Shown here: piece after piece, positions 10,701 to 22,100 of the stretch
Layout of the letters: each line of letters begins with the position of its first letter
Position numbering within the stretch: position 1 is the stretch's first letter
Origin: Ciona intestinalis
Taxonomy: Eukaryota > Chordata > Ascidiacea > Phlebobranchia > Cionidae
DNA: 64,000 nt
Reading direction: 5' to 3'
Assembly: GCF_000224145.3 (NCBI RefSeq)
Contig: NC_020169.2
Location: 4,174,957-4,238,956 of the forward strand
The notes under the pieces: generated by a model
The model's database searches: none
Seen by the model: only the letters and a program-made list of their open reading frames with translations
Told to the model about the DNA's origin: nothing
Translations under genes and position numbers: made by a program

Positions 10701-13272
10701 GTTATGAGTATAACAACATTCACCCACAGCTTCAACTCCAAGTAAACAGGATGGGGAAATTAAACGTTGAAGTTCGAAGAAAAATCACGATTCTTGAACA
10801 ACAAGGAAAGAATCTGATTCAACAGAAAAGTGAATTGGAGTCAAGATTGCAAGGACAACCTGCACTTGTTACTGATATGAAGATAAGGTTTGAAATAATT
10901 TATTCTGTATTTTTGTTTGACGCATTTATTAAAGCAGCTTTTATCTGTAGCATGTTTTGAACAACTAGCATTTTAAATATATTTGATTATGAATAACCAC
11001 TTTCACTTTGATATTAGTTGTGGTAACCCCTTCGTATACTGCGGTGGTAACCTGTTTGTATATTAAGTAATAGGAATTGTATTTCACCAGATTGTGTATT
11101 GCAATCTGTTGTCTGCCAACATAAGTAGATGTGTGGGTTGTTTGGTATGGTGGATTTTATTACTTGGTTATAATACAGTAGTTTACATATTAGTTTTATA
11201 ACATCTTACATCTCAGTTCTTCGCCACACCCAAAACCTGTAAAAACCGAAGCAGCCTCTTGTTCTACACAGGATGACAAGGTATAAGCCTCGTTTAGTTT
11301 TAGTGGTGTCTTAAAATAACCGAGTTGTTATTCAAAACATGGTTTAAAACACTATACATACTATTTGAAGTGCTAACCTGTAGCAGCCATATTTTTCAAG
11401 ATATAAACAATGTAACTGTAAATATAACCGCACTGAATTTGGGCCCCTCTATTTATTTAAGTTCTTGTTAAAAGATCTAGGATTTAAAACAAAATTTTGC
11501 CTATTATCCCAAAGCAAACTGTTTAAAATGTTTGTCCAAATAAATAAATGTGCTCCAGTTCAAGTTCATATCTCAAACCAAAGTATATTTCATTCACAGT
11601 GGCCAGGAGACCCATTGTTGGCGAACAAACTGGTGATTGACCTCAGTGATCCCAACAGACCTCGTTACACACTGCAGGAGCTGCAGGAAGTTTTAAATGA
11701 TCGAAACAAACTAAAAGCTCGATGTTTTCTACTGGAGGAAGAGCTGCGTTACTTCAAGGGGTATTCAGTTTTTATTTTTAGATATTATGGCCCTTTATTA
11801 CGAGTTTTTTTGTTATGTTTTAAGTCTAAAAATTGCTTTTTGTTTAAAATTTTTTGCTTAATTTCCTGCACTTAAGCAATATACACGTTAAAGATTCTTC
11901 TTTCAAAATATGTACATTTTCTGTGTTAATACTTTGCACTATAGCAATATATTTGTCTTTTTTATTTCACTTTATTTCGATTTTGAATTAAGTTTAAGTA
12001 TTTTTTGTTGTTGTTATAATTTGTTAAGTTAAGTTTTGGTTGCAAAGCACGTACACTAACGCATGTTGCAATTACTTAAATTATGTTTTCTTTTCATTTT
12101 CCTCACTGCTGGCACAGAGTGGCAAAGAAACACGGATAGTAAGTTGTTATTTTGTTGTGAATTTTAGGGTTGTTTACCTATAGTACTGTGGGTTAAGATG
12201 GATCTTGTTACTACATAATGCCCTTAATTTCTTAATTATGTTCTTAGAGTTGTTTGTAAGGATACAGTTGTATAATTCTGTGAATATTCTTTTTTACCAC
12301 TGTATCGAATGATAAAAGATAATGAAAAAATGTTTCATCTTACCGCAACCTACTATATATTTAGAATTAATTATTTAGTTTACATCTTGAACTAATTTGC
12401 TTGTGGATATGTAACAGTTTAAATCAAAGATAGATAATTTAATCTTGGATGAGATACTACAACTACCAAAAAAAATATAACACTAGCAAACATTTTAAAC
12501 AATTGAGGTATAGAAAAATAAAACTTTGCTGTTGCATGAACAACATAACTGCATTATATTTGCTTGATTGCAAATTTTCAATATTGGTTTTCTGCAATCA
12601 GTCTATAGTGTATGTCTGTTTTTTTTATTAAAAATTCAATTATACATTTATGCTCCTCTTCAAATATTATATCTTCTTCTTTTAGTGATGATTCCTGGGA
12701 AGAGTTGGGTGATGCTGAGCTCCAACAATCCAAACAACAAAGTGAGAAAAACAATAATCTTCCCCAACAAAGTGGGATCAGAAGATTGTGAGTTTATTAT
12801 TTAATTTATGGAAGTAAAGCATAACATACAAAAATCCTCAAATAGTGAACAGTAAGAGAGATATTTTTAGCCTAAATTGGCATCATCAGTGTTATTCAAA
12901 TAGAATTCTACTAAGAAAAACATTTATTTCAACTTGATGCCATTTAAATAACAAAGTAATAAAATTATTTAGCAGTCAAGCTTTTTTTGACCCTTATTCA
13001 GTAGTTTTTACCCCATTTCAGTTTTTTTTTATCCAACATAGATTTGCCACTAATGCTTTTTTATTATTAGTTTCTCGTACATTACTGGTGGTGGTGGTGA
13101 GGGGTTATGGAAGCGTAACGAGGTTACCAAGGAAACATCACCCAAACGTCACCAAGTTGTGGAAGAAGACAACACAAATTTACTTGATACCGATGATTTA
13201 GATCAACTTATACCGGATCTAACTGTGCCACCTGCACAGGATATGACAGAACTTGGTGCTTCATCTTGCTAA
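7728..13272 (+). CDS. RILPL1: RILP-like protein (RILPL1/2 type), RH1 and RH2 domains
   Basis: Exons 7728-7793, 8013-8133, 8443-8606, 8898-9014, 10225-10371, 10730-10887, 11217-11280, 11600-11760, 12118-12138, 12686-12787 and 13071-13272 all join in phase, giving about 440 residues (human RILPL1 has about 403). The N-terminal RH1 region contains VVDVYNIASSVGQEFERL. Coiled coil follows, then RH2 at about residues 280-333 with LVIDLSDPNRPRYTLQELQE. In RILPL proteins this NRPR motif contacts phosphorylated Rab8/Rab10. The conserved tail GIRRFFSYIT matches the basic-hydrophobic segment of RILPL1. The family regulates ciliary and endosomal traffic by linking Rabs to myosin V or dynein. One 21-nt exon (12118-12138) is very short. 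Which vertebrate RILP paralogue it corresponds to cannot be settled; a single pre-duplication gene is likely. Confidence 0.88.
9038..9926. mobile_element. piggyBac-like non-autonomous element
   Basis: The element is bounded by TTAA at 9038-9041 and 9923-9926. The ends form inverted repeats: left CCCTTTGGGGACGAG, right (reverse complement) CTCCTTAGGGACGAG. TTAA targets followed by CCYTTNGGG-like ends are typical of piggyBac elements. The roughly 880-bp interior has no transposase reading frame but carries several tgacgtca-type palindromes. It lies in the intron between the fourth and fifth exons of the RILP-like gene. The family call is inferred from the ends only. Confidence 0.65.
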
Positions 13273-14644
13273 TGAAGAAAAGGAGCATCCTTTTTTAAAA
13301 CAAATGGATATCTTGTCCTTTAGGTTTAAAATTTTTTCCACCAAATATTTTTTTGGACTTCATGAAAAAAATAATTTTGTCCGAGTTTTTTTTTGAATGT
13401 ATTTTTTGGGTAATAAGCCTACTCTGGCCTAAATCCTAGTTGCCTCTCTGTAGGACCTGACCCTCTGTAGGACCTGACCCATATAAAACAGAAACATCTA
13501 GATTTTCAGGTTTTGACATTACGGATTTCTAAAGAGTTTTGTTTTTGTTATTATTTTAAAGCTCAAAGGCATTTTTGATCATCTTTTCAGGATCATTTTT
13601 TCACATTATGGTTCTTTGGATTTCATATCGTTATGTTTAAAAGGTGTTAATGTCATTTCATGATCTCATCTTGTTTGGAATTTATAACTTTTTATGCAAT
13701 ATTTGCATCTGGATTTTTGGTAAGTGTTTTGTTACCCATATATATGTTCAATATTTTCTAAGTTTCAATGAAGTCTTTCTGTTGTATTTATTTATACAAG
13801 TTCCATACTGTATGTAGAACTTTTCTTCAATTTCCAGCACTATGTTTTCATTTTCTCCTTAATCCAATGCTTACCATTACACCATAATGCCAATTTATTT
13901 TAAAACCCAGAGCACTTAGTTGACTCAAGAAAATATTACCTTTCTGCTTATTTAATTCACCCGTTTCAACCCAATGTTCTATTTGCCTAAAATCTTGTCA
14001 TGCCGCATACAATTTTCATTGATTCACTGTAAAAAATATTTGCCTTTCAGTATTTTATGTTAAACCAAACTGTAAAAGTTACCATGCCACAGTTGCAATA
14101 AAACATCGCGATGTATTCTCAGAATTGATCATGACGTTAGTATACGCAGTATGACATGCAATACCAAGTATAGTAATATGATGTTAGACGCTTTATTTTC
14201 TATTGGCTGAAAGTTTCTAATAGTACAACGCAATCAATTATGCAGTGACGAAACGAGCACAATTTTTTTTTTACGCCAATGTAATCGTTCGTCGCTGTAT
14301 ATGTTCCTAAAGTGAAACTTCATGTCCACCGGTGACACATAAACAGTTCTTGCCAAAAAAGCTTTGACATGCCTTTAAATTTTACAAGGCGCAGTTCATG
14401 CAGCATTACTTGACGCCACAAAGCCGTTCTAATCGCCTACAATTTTTCAATTACGCTTATTTTTAAATTCTCTAGTTAACCAATGAGTTTGCGGCTCTGG
14501 CAAAATGTAAACTTAATTACCTGAGTAACGAAACCAATCACGTGACAGTGATAAGTGCACACAACATGCATAATTTACTCTACGTTTAAGAAGCGGTCCA
14601 CGGTAAACTTCTTTCATTTGAAAAGATTTCTGACGGAAGCTGCA
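13273..14644. other. Intergenic: RILP-like 3' region and promoter of the myristoylated-protein gene
   Basis: AT-rich sequence with a 17-bp tandem duplication (ctctgtaggacctgacc, about 13450-13484) inside a dispersed repeat also seen near 10030, 28990 and 49670. The last 400 bases are richer in CG and probably hold the promoter of the next gene. No coding exon was found. Confidence 0.4.
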
Positions 14645-16262
14645 ATGGGTGCTGGTGGTAGTAAAGGTATAGCATTTTTATTGTCTTATTATTTTTATCT
14701 TATTGGCTCGGTTATTGAAACAACATTTGCAGTTGCATTTCATGAACGTAAGGACGTTGCATTGAAAAACTTCAGTTGTTTCAACGAATATGCAAATAGC
14801 ATACCTTGTTTTATTTATCTCATTCGTATACGATAGCAAAGATCAAGTTATTTAAATAAGATAGCAAAGATCAAGTTATTTAAATAAGATAGCAAAGATC
14901 AAAATAACAAACAAAAAGAAGTTAGCAATAAAACGACAAGTCGTTAAAATCGTACGCTAGCACGGGTAAAACTCCGTTAAATAAAATACTTTTCAGCTAC
15001 AGTCGGCCCATCACAAGTCCAAGAAATAACGAATGTTACCAATACCGCAAAAGCTACTGAGATAAAAGACAACACAATACCGAAGTCGGTTGGGTTAGAA
15101 CCAAAAGCCCAGAAGGAAGATAAAAACATTATCCTTGTCAAACCTGCTACAAATCCAATAGTGAAATTGCAAATAATTGAACCACCAAAAAGTGTAAGAA
15201 GTAAAGGTAAGTGCATGCAACTTTTTTATTTATTTGTTCAATTACACCTACACGGTTCAATTGCGTCTCTACAACTTAGGTGTAGCACTACAAAAAGACC
15301 AAAAAGTTAAGAAATATAGGAATGTTCGTATGGAATAACTCCTGTTGTTTATAAAACAGATGAAACGTTAACGAACCAAACTTTGGCAACGGGAAAACCT
15401 GCCAAGACGCCTCTACATTCCTATCAAATATTTAAAGCGCAAGAAATTTTGACGCCGACTAAAGTGAGTAAAATTATTTTGTTTTCGTGTGACTTGATGG
15501 CACGTATGTGTATGATAAGACTCTGATATATATATACATTTGTGCATGAGCTTCATGGGACTATAAGGTAATTCATATAACTAAACAAAACATTCTTAAA
15601 TTAATTTTGTAAATTTGATTGCCGCGTGTTGGAATCTAGAGCAGTTTAGGTGAAAATCGGCGGAGAGATTAGCGAAACAGCTGAGAACTGACGCCGGTAG
15701 CGAGAGAATGAGAGAAAAACGTAACCATGGGTGTCGTTAATAGAAAAGAGATGGAAACGGAACGTTTTCTCCGTATACAGTTGTATCGGATACATCGTGT
15801 TGGAGCATTGGGCAGGGCCGAGTAAAGGTTTTAAGGGGTAGTGTTGTTTACAACAGGAAAAGAGGAAGTTACACGCGGCTTTGGAAAGCACCTGGCTGTA
15901 TTGTGGTATTTAGAATTGTTATTGTATGTGCTTTTTTGTTAACGTTAAAGTTTCGGACAGGATGTGGCCATTTTCTGGTTTGAATTAATTTATGCAGTTA
16001 TCGCTGTAATAGTAGCACGTTTTATGTGTCTATAACGGGTATTTGCATATACGTGTTAAGTGTAACTTTGAAATGACCAAATGTTCAATTTAAGAGTTGC
16101 AGTTGCCATTTACTCAGATAGTTGTTTATGTGTATGAGCATACCATGGTTTATTAAAATACCATGCTTGCCAAACATGTGTGTAGTATGTATGTAAACTT
16201 ATGGTTATGTTTTAAAGATTAAAAGTACACCAGGACATTTGGATCCAGTTTTTTACTCATGA
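14645..16262 (+). CDS. Small protein with N-myristoylation-type start, unrecognised
   Basis: Exons 14645-14666, 14997-15206, 15360-15463 and 16218-16262 join in phase with consensus splice sites and give about 126 residues. The start MGAGGSK fits an N-myristoylation signal (glycine 2, small residue at 5-6, then lysine), so attachment to a membrane is plausible. The rest is polar and lysine/proline rich, with no transmembrane segment or cysteine pattern, and ends HLDPVFYS. No family was recognised. A poly(A) signal follows at 16477-16482. Consistent phases over four exons and good donors support a real gene; function is unknown. Confidence 0.6.
14833..14904. repeat. 28-bp tandem repeat, about 2.6 copies
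   Basis: The unit atagcaaagatcaagttatt plus taaataag is repeated at 14833-14860 and 14861-14888, with a partial third copy. Both full copies are identical, suggesting recent duplication. It sits in the first intron of the small myristoylated-protein gene. Confidence 0.85.
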
Positions 16263-16476
16263 TTATCTGAAGTGGTATGTTTTCTATCTATATAAGTAAA
16301 AATGGGTTTATTGAAAAAAAATAACAAATTTCATTTTACAGTAGGACTTTGCTAACACACTTCCGAACTTAGTTAAATCTAATTGTAAACGTGGTTGTTT
16401 ATTTGATATTGATGTTTAAGAATTGTTGGGGTTTTATTTTTTAGGAGTATGATTTATAATGGAGTAGACTGTAGAG

Positions 16477-16482
16477 AATAAA
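16477..16482 (+). terminator. Poly(A) signal of the small myristoylated-protein gene
   Basis: AATAAA about 215 bases after the stop codon at 16262. Confidence 0.45.
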
Positions 16483-19190
16483 TTTGTGATTGAGTGTGTG
16501 TTCTTTATATGTTTTTGTACTTGAATTAAATCACACTTTTAAGGTTGTACGTTATTATCATTAAACATGAAGTAAATGTTGCGTTTAAAAAATATTTGTT
16601 ACCTTTATCATTATATACCTATATCTAAGTTGTGACTGTCGTGAAATTGTTTTAAATTTAAAATTTTCAATCCATATGTGGCCTCATGGGGTGGGTTCGT
16701 GGGTACATATGAGATTTAGGCCTATTCTACGCCACACACACTTACACATACACTTAAGTGTCAATCATTGGAAAACATTAAATGAAAAGTTTACTATGTG
16801 ACTAAGTGCTAACCAAGTAATACATCCAGTCCCATTGTTTTTGAATTACGGCTTAATAGTGGATTTACCAGAAGTAAGAGCGTCACAAATTTACCTCGAA
16901 TTGAATAGGAAACATCAGCTTAAATTGCTGCAGCTCACACTTAAAGAACAGTCTGCCTATGTAGTACTGGGGCTCGGATCTATTACTGATACAGTGTGTT
17001 TATTTTGGTGAATTTTATGATCATGCATTCTCCTACTTCACCAAGTAGTCCTAATGGACTTGCACGGTCTTGGTCAACACGTTTCAAATTCTATAACCAG
17101 GTAATGTCTGTAACATATGTATCCGTGAGGTAGGAACTTGTTTACGTTCCTGCCGACAAGGAATGTGAGCGCCGCTAGCATAACACGATGTGGTGGTCGT
17201 GTATTAGAAACAGTTATAAACTTTTACGTTACTTGTCAGTGTCTCGTTGTTGTTTTTACGAGTTGTAACATGCGGTGTGTATTGTGTGGACTGTGCGGTG
17301 ATATAACATGTTTAACTGCTGTGAATCTGTGAACGTTTACGTGTTTTATAAGTAAGAGTTGAATATAGTGATTTAGCTATGGAAAGCATACCTAAATCGT
17401 ATACGTAATTGTCACGTTACCGTATGTTGTTCAAGGGCAAATATTCGTTATTTGTACAGCTTTTGAATTAAGGCAGGGTTTGAATGGGCAATCGGTATAT
17501 TCACGGCATTAATTCAACTTTGGGTGTGGCTTAGTTGCTTAGCGTACTGTAGCCCTGCAATCTGTTTGCGAAGTTGAAGAAGACGTTCGTGCACTCCCTT
17601 TTTCATGTTAGTTCATGCATTACAACACTCTCGTTTTAACAATTAGCGAGCAGTTGTCTCACGCAAAAAGCGATAGTTCTCGCGCGTTTGAAATGAAGTG
17701 CCAATTCGCACGTATTGCTACCATTGCGTATATAACAATGAGACAACGTTGTAAAATGTTAAAATGCTATCAACATGTTACCACGCCGCCAAATTTCTAT
17801 ATTTATCTCGTTCGCTACCTCCAGTTGAACAGCCAGTATAGTGGAAAACGAGTAATAGCAAGCATGTATAGTAAAAACAGGCGTATTGAAATATGACGCA
17901 GTTTTTTTCGAAAACAGCATCGTGACGTCAACGTTCTACAAACTTACCGAGAATTGTGTATACTAGCATGGGGTCCTGGAATTCAAATGTAGCAATACTC
18001 TATACTCTATAGAACATTGACGCAATAGTAAAAGCTTGAATGTTACTTACGTCAGATATACCTCTGACGATGATAAGGTTACACGGTTGCGGTTAATGAT
18101 TTACTTTTGTACAGCAAGTATGTGCGTAAGATATTCTTGCTCGCCAAGAATGCCATGGCGGCAACTGTATATTATAAGCTACCGTAGCTACCTACGTCAT
18201 CCAGTCTAAACTTGAGTTTGCGTAACCGCCTTAGTGCGTCACAAGTGTTTTGTCGAGCAGCGTCTGTAGATTTCGTATCTGCGTTACGTAATGTACCGGA
18301 AAAATGAGTGTCGATGTGTATTCTATTAGTAATATATAGTCGTTGTTTTGCATGTACATGTAAAAGGATTTATTGAACTGTAGTAACATCATAGCTATAC
18401 TGCTCTTTATTGGCAAAGCCGAGGCCTATTTTAGACCAGTTTATAATTAGAATTACGACAAAAAATAGTGTTAGAATTTAATGAATTATAGAATGTAATA
18501 TTTTAGGTCATAAAACGTGCGTAATTTAAACCCTCGACAAATTATCGTGCTTTTACTAACTACTTAGTCGCTCTATTTGAAATTGTATCTGAGGCTCGTG
18601 TTGCATCGTGACGTCACATCTACAATCTGCAGTTTCCCGTTATTGATTGTTAATTGAGACAACCTAGTTTCCTGAAATTGGGACACAACGCCACGGTTTA
18701 TGGCCCTCCAAATCTTGGAAAGGCGTCAAATTGCTTTATTTTATGGTCAATTTTATGTTTTTCCTCCCGCAATTTAGCTGTGATAGTTTACTGTGTCAGT
18801 ACACGACTGCTGCCAATTATGGAGAAGCAATGAAATTTTTATGAGTAAATGTGATGAGGCAGTTGTTATGTTTCGTTTTACTTTATTAGGAAAAACCGTC
18901 GAAGACTGTAGCACAGCGTGGTTGATATTTTGTTTTATAACAGGCAACGACAAAAAGACTTGGCCTTATCATTTGTTTATAGTTAAAAGTAAGTTAAGGG
19001 ATTTACTATAGCACTTAACGGCATGTTATACTAAAACAGTTTTATAAGATGGTATACTGTTAGTGGTAGTACTAAAGTACCACGTTTCCTAATCTTTATA
19101 CCAATTACGTACCATCCATGTCCCGTCTTACCTTACTATATAGTAATGCGTTTATATTACTGTTGTTTACAGAGATACTCAGTCTCGACT
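16483..19190. other. Upstream region of the myosin gene
   Basis: This 2.7-kb stretch has one probable alternative first exon of the myosin gene (17017-17100, listed separately). A reversed dispersed-repeat fragment lies near 16675-16730. The rest shows no coding exon that I can support and is likely promoter and first-intron sequence. Confidence 0.4.
17017..17100 (+). CDS. Probable alternative N-terminal exon of the myosin I gene
   Basis: An ATG-initiated stretch of 28 codons, MIMHSPTSPSSPNGLARSWS then TRFKFYNQ, ends at a good donor (CAG|gtaatg) in phase 0. The myosin exon that holds the usual start begins at 19173, and its 18 bases before the ATG are open in the same frame (RYSVST). Joining the two would add 34 residues before MEGALTARD. 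Vertebrate MYO1C makes isoforms with 16- and 35-residue N-terminal extensions from upstream exons, one of them nuclear myosin I. This is inferred from frame and splice signals only; transcript data would decide. Confidence 0.45.
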
Positions 19191-22100
19191 ATGGAGGGAG
19201 CTTTGACCGCAAGGGACCGGGTTGGAGTCCAGGACCTGGTACTACTGGAGGATTATCAAAGTGAAACTGCATTTCTGCACAACATTAAAAAACGATTTAA
19301 AGAAAAACTTATTTATGTGAGTACTTTATGTTGCAATAGAGAGATATAAATATATTTGAGTTGTTGTTATAAACTTAAAGGCTACAAACACTTTTAATTA
19401 TTCTTACTGTTATCATAAACATAAAGTAAAGTGCCGTGGCTTATTGGTTAAGCGCTTGCATCGTAACAGAAAAATATCGGTTTAACTGATAATCGTATAT
19501 ACGTACCTTGATTGTTTCGCAGTTTCGGTATAGGGAGGCTCTGGGGTCTGGGTCTCTGTCCTAAAAATCATGTATCTTTATCTTATTAACCGTTATTTAC
19601 AATAGTTTTAAAATGATGATTTAAATGCAGACATACATTGGTTCAGTGTTGATATCAGTGAATCCTTACCAACAATTAGGTTTCTACTCGCCTTACCATA
19701 TGGAGAAGTACCAAGGCGTTAACTTCTATGAGATGCCACCACACGTGTAAGTTATATATTAATAAAAACTGCATAATGTTTAATCCATTTGCATTTGAAA
19801 CCAAAACTGTCTTAGAACGTGCCTAACATCGTAAACAACCGGTTATGTTAATTTTTTCACATCGAAGTTTAAATGCCCCTTACAACAAATCATGCATTTC
19901 TACGATTTTATATTTAAATGTAGTTGTTTTGTTAATTACTTCTGGGCCCAAATGAAGAGACGAATACTTATTATAGAATTAGAATTCAGTATTCAGTATC
20001 AGCGTCGCGGGGAGGAACCTTGGATTTAGGCTAGATTTTGCCCATTACCCCTAAAATATACTTACTTTCATAAATGTGTTCTTGTTATTGTTATTTTTAA
20101 ATTACCACAGTTACGCGATCGGCGACAACACATACCGATCAATGCGAAACGAAGCATCCGACCAATGTATTCTAATATCAGGGGAGTCAGGATCTGGGAA
20201 AACGGAGGCTTCTAAATACATTCTTCAATATCTGAGTGTTTGTAGTGCTTCCAATGATAATGTGGAACACATTAAAGGAAGGTTGCTGCAATCTAACCCG
20301 ATTCTAGAGGTAGGTTATACTATTCAGTATTCAGTATGGGTCAAGTCAATACACTTTTAATCTGATGAAGGCGACATTAATAGAATGATTAAACGTCGGT
20401 ATGGATAAGTCGCCATAGGGGCTATTTTATGTTTAATATGAAAGTTTGGAATAGAATTTTTTTTTCACGTGGCTATTACTAACGTGACTGATACTGGTGA
20501 TCAAACAGTATAGCTCATGCAAAGCAAACAGTGATAAGATATTTTACTTTGCTGCGTTCATTATCAACCTTGTACAGGGAAATGCACACCGTCTTATCTA
20601 CAAACGCATATTAGTGGTAAACAGAGAATATTGAAAGAAATATCTAACCTTATTCTCACGACTGTAAATTAGCGTTGGTATAATTAATAAAAATACGATT
20701 AGAAAATATGGGATATTATGTGCCAACTGCCAACGGTATTCATCTTACCCACAGTGCAAAATAAGTTCCCACAATTATAGGAAAATTATAAAAAGTAATA
20801 CCTGCATTCCTTTAATTGCCCGAGCATTCCACAGCATTATAAACTCCGAAAACAACTTATATGCATACCTGGTAACTGGTATTTAGTTTCCAAATATAAC
20901 CGTTTATTGCCCGCTTAGGCATTCGGGAACGCCAAGACACACAGAAACGACAATTCGTCAAGGTTTGGCAAATACATGGACATTGAGTTCGACCACAAAG
21001 GGGCACCAGTAGGTGGACATATACTTAACTATCTGCTGGAGAAATCGCGCGTGGTAAGTAACACGGAATATAGATATTTGTGAAAGAGATCTTCTGATAC
21101 TTGTTTTTTTTTTTCTAAAATGAGAACCGACATTTTTGTTTGCAAGATCACATAAACAGACCAAAATCTCTTTTACACTTAAGATACGACTGGCGCTCCG
21201 GCGGTAACAAAATATACCGAACAGGCTTGCGTATTTTCCAAAACCTTGTGAACATTTTAAAGAGGCAAAGAGTTTTTAGCTCCTGATATGTAAAAGGGAT
21301 AAATCATCTACTTTTATACGACCACATATTTGACTGCCCATCTACTTCCTCTGTATTAAAACTATTTTATTGCTTCTATGTGGTCAGTCTAAGAAAACCA
21401 ATATCTGTAATAACGTAAATTCAGATCAAAGGCTTAAGCCGTTAGTTTTATTCTAATACCTATTGCCACTAGTCATAATTGTAAGCCCATCCGCCACAAT
21501 TATTATGCGAAATATCCCGAAAAAGCGACCGGAATATGACCTTAAAACGTCCGCATGTAGTTTTGCCAGTATAGCTTTAATAGATTTATCGGTTAGGTTT
21601 ATTACACCAATAGTGTTTTGGCATATGCTCGTTAATATCCGGTATTGCTCCATAAACTACTTAGTAGTATAATTACTACCCGGCTATTTGACTTTATGGC
21701 CGATTATACAGCATATAATATACCTATTACACACATGCCTATTTTACGACCTAATTCGCGAGCATGCTACATTATAAAATACTATATAATATATCATAGT
21801 AGGCCAGGGTTATAGTTATATAATAACCGTCAATCGCAATAGGCTGCCGTTAGATTGCGAGACCGCGTAATTAAATTGCCACGCGCTTCTGACTCACCGT
21901 TATTTCAAGACGTAATCGCAAATCTACTATGCCGCCTACCGTTCGCTGAACCGTTTGCGAATCACATACTAAATAATTCATTGTAGTTTTAAAACAGCTT
22001 TACCTGTGTTTTGTGTATATTTGAATATCAGTTTCTGCTCCTTGTAGTATACGTTTTGCTGTTTACTAATAGGCATGGACCGTATGTGACTTTTAGTCCG

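Noticed and set aside
17138-17896. Two open frames upstream of the myosin gene as small genes
   Set aside because: No consistent splice sites, domain or codon pattern; probably first-intron DNA.
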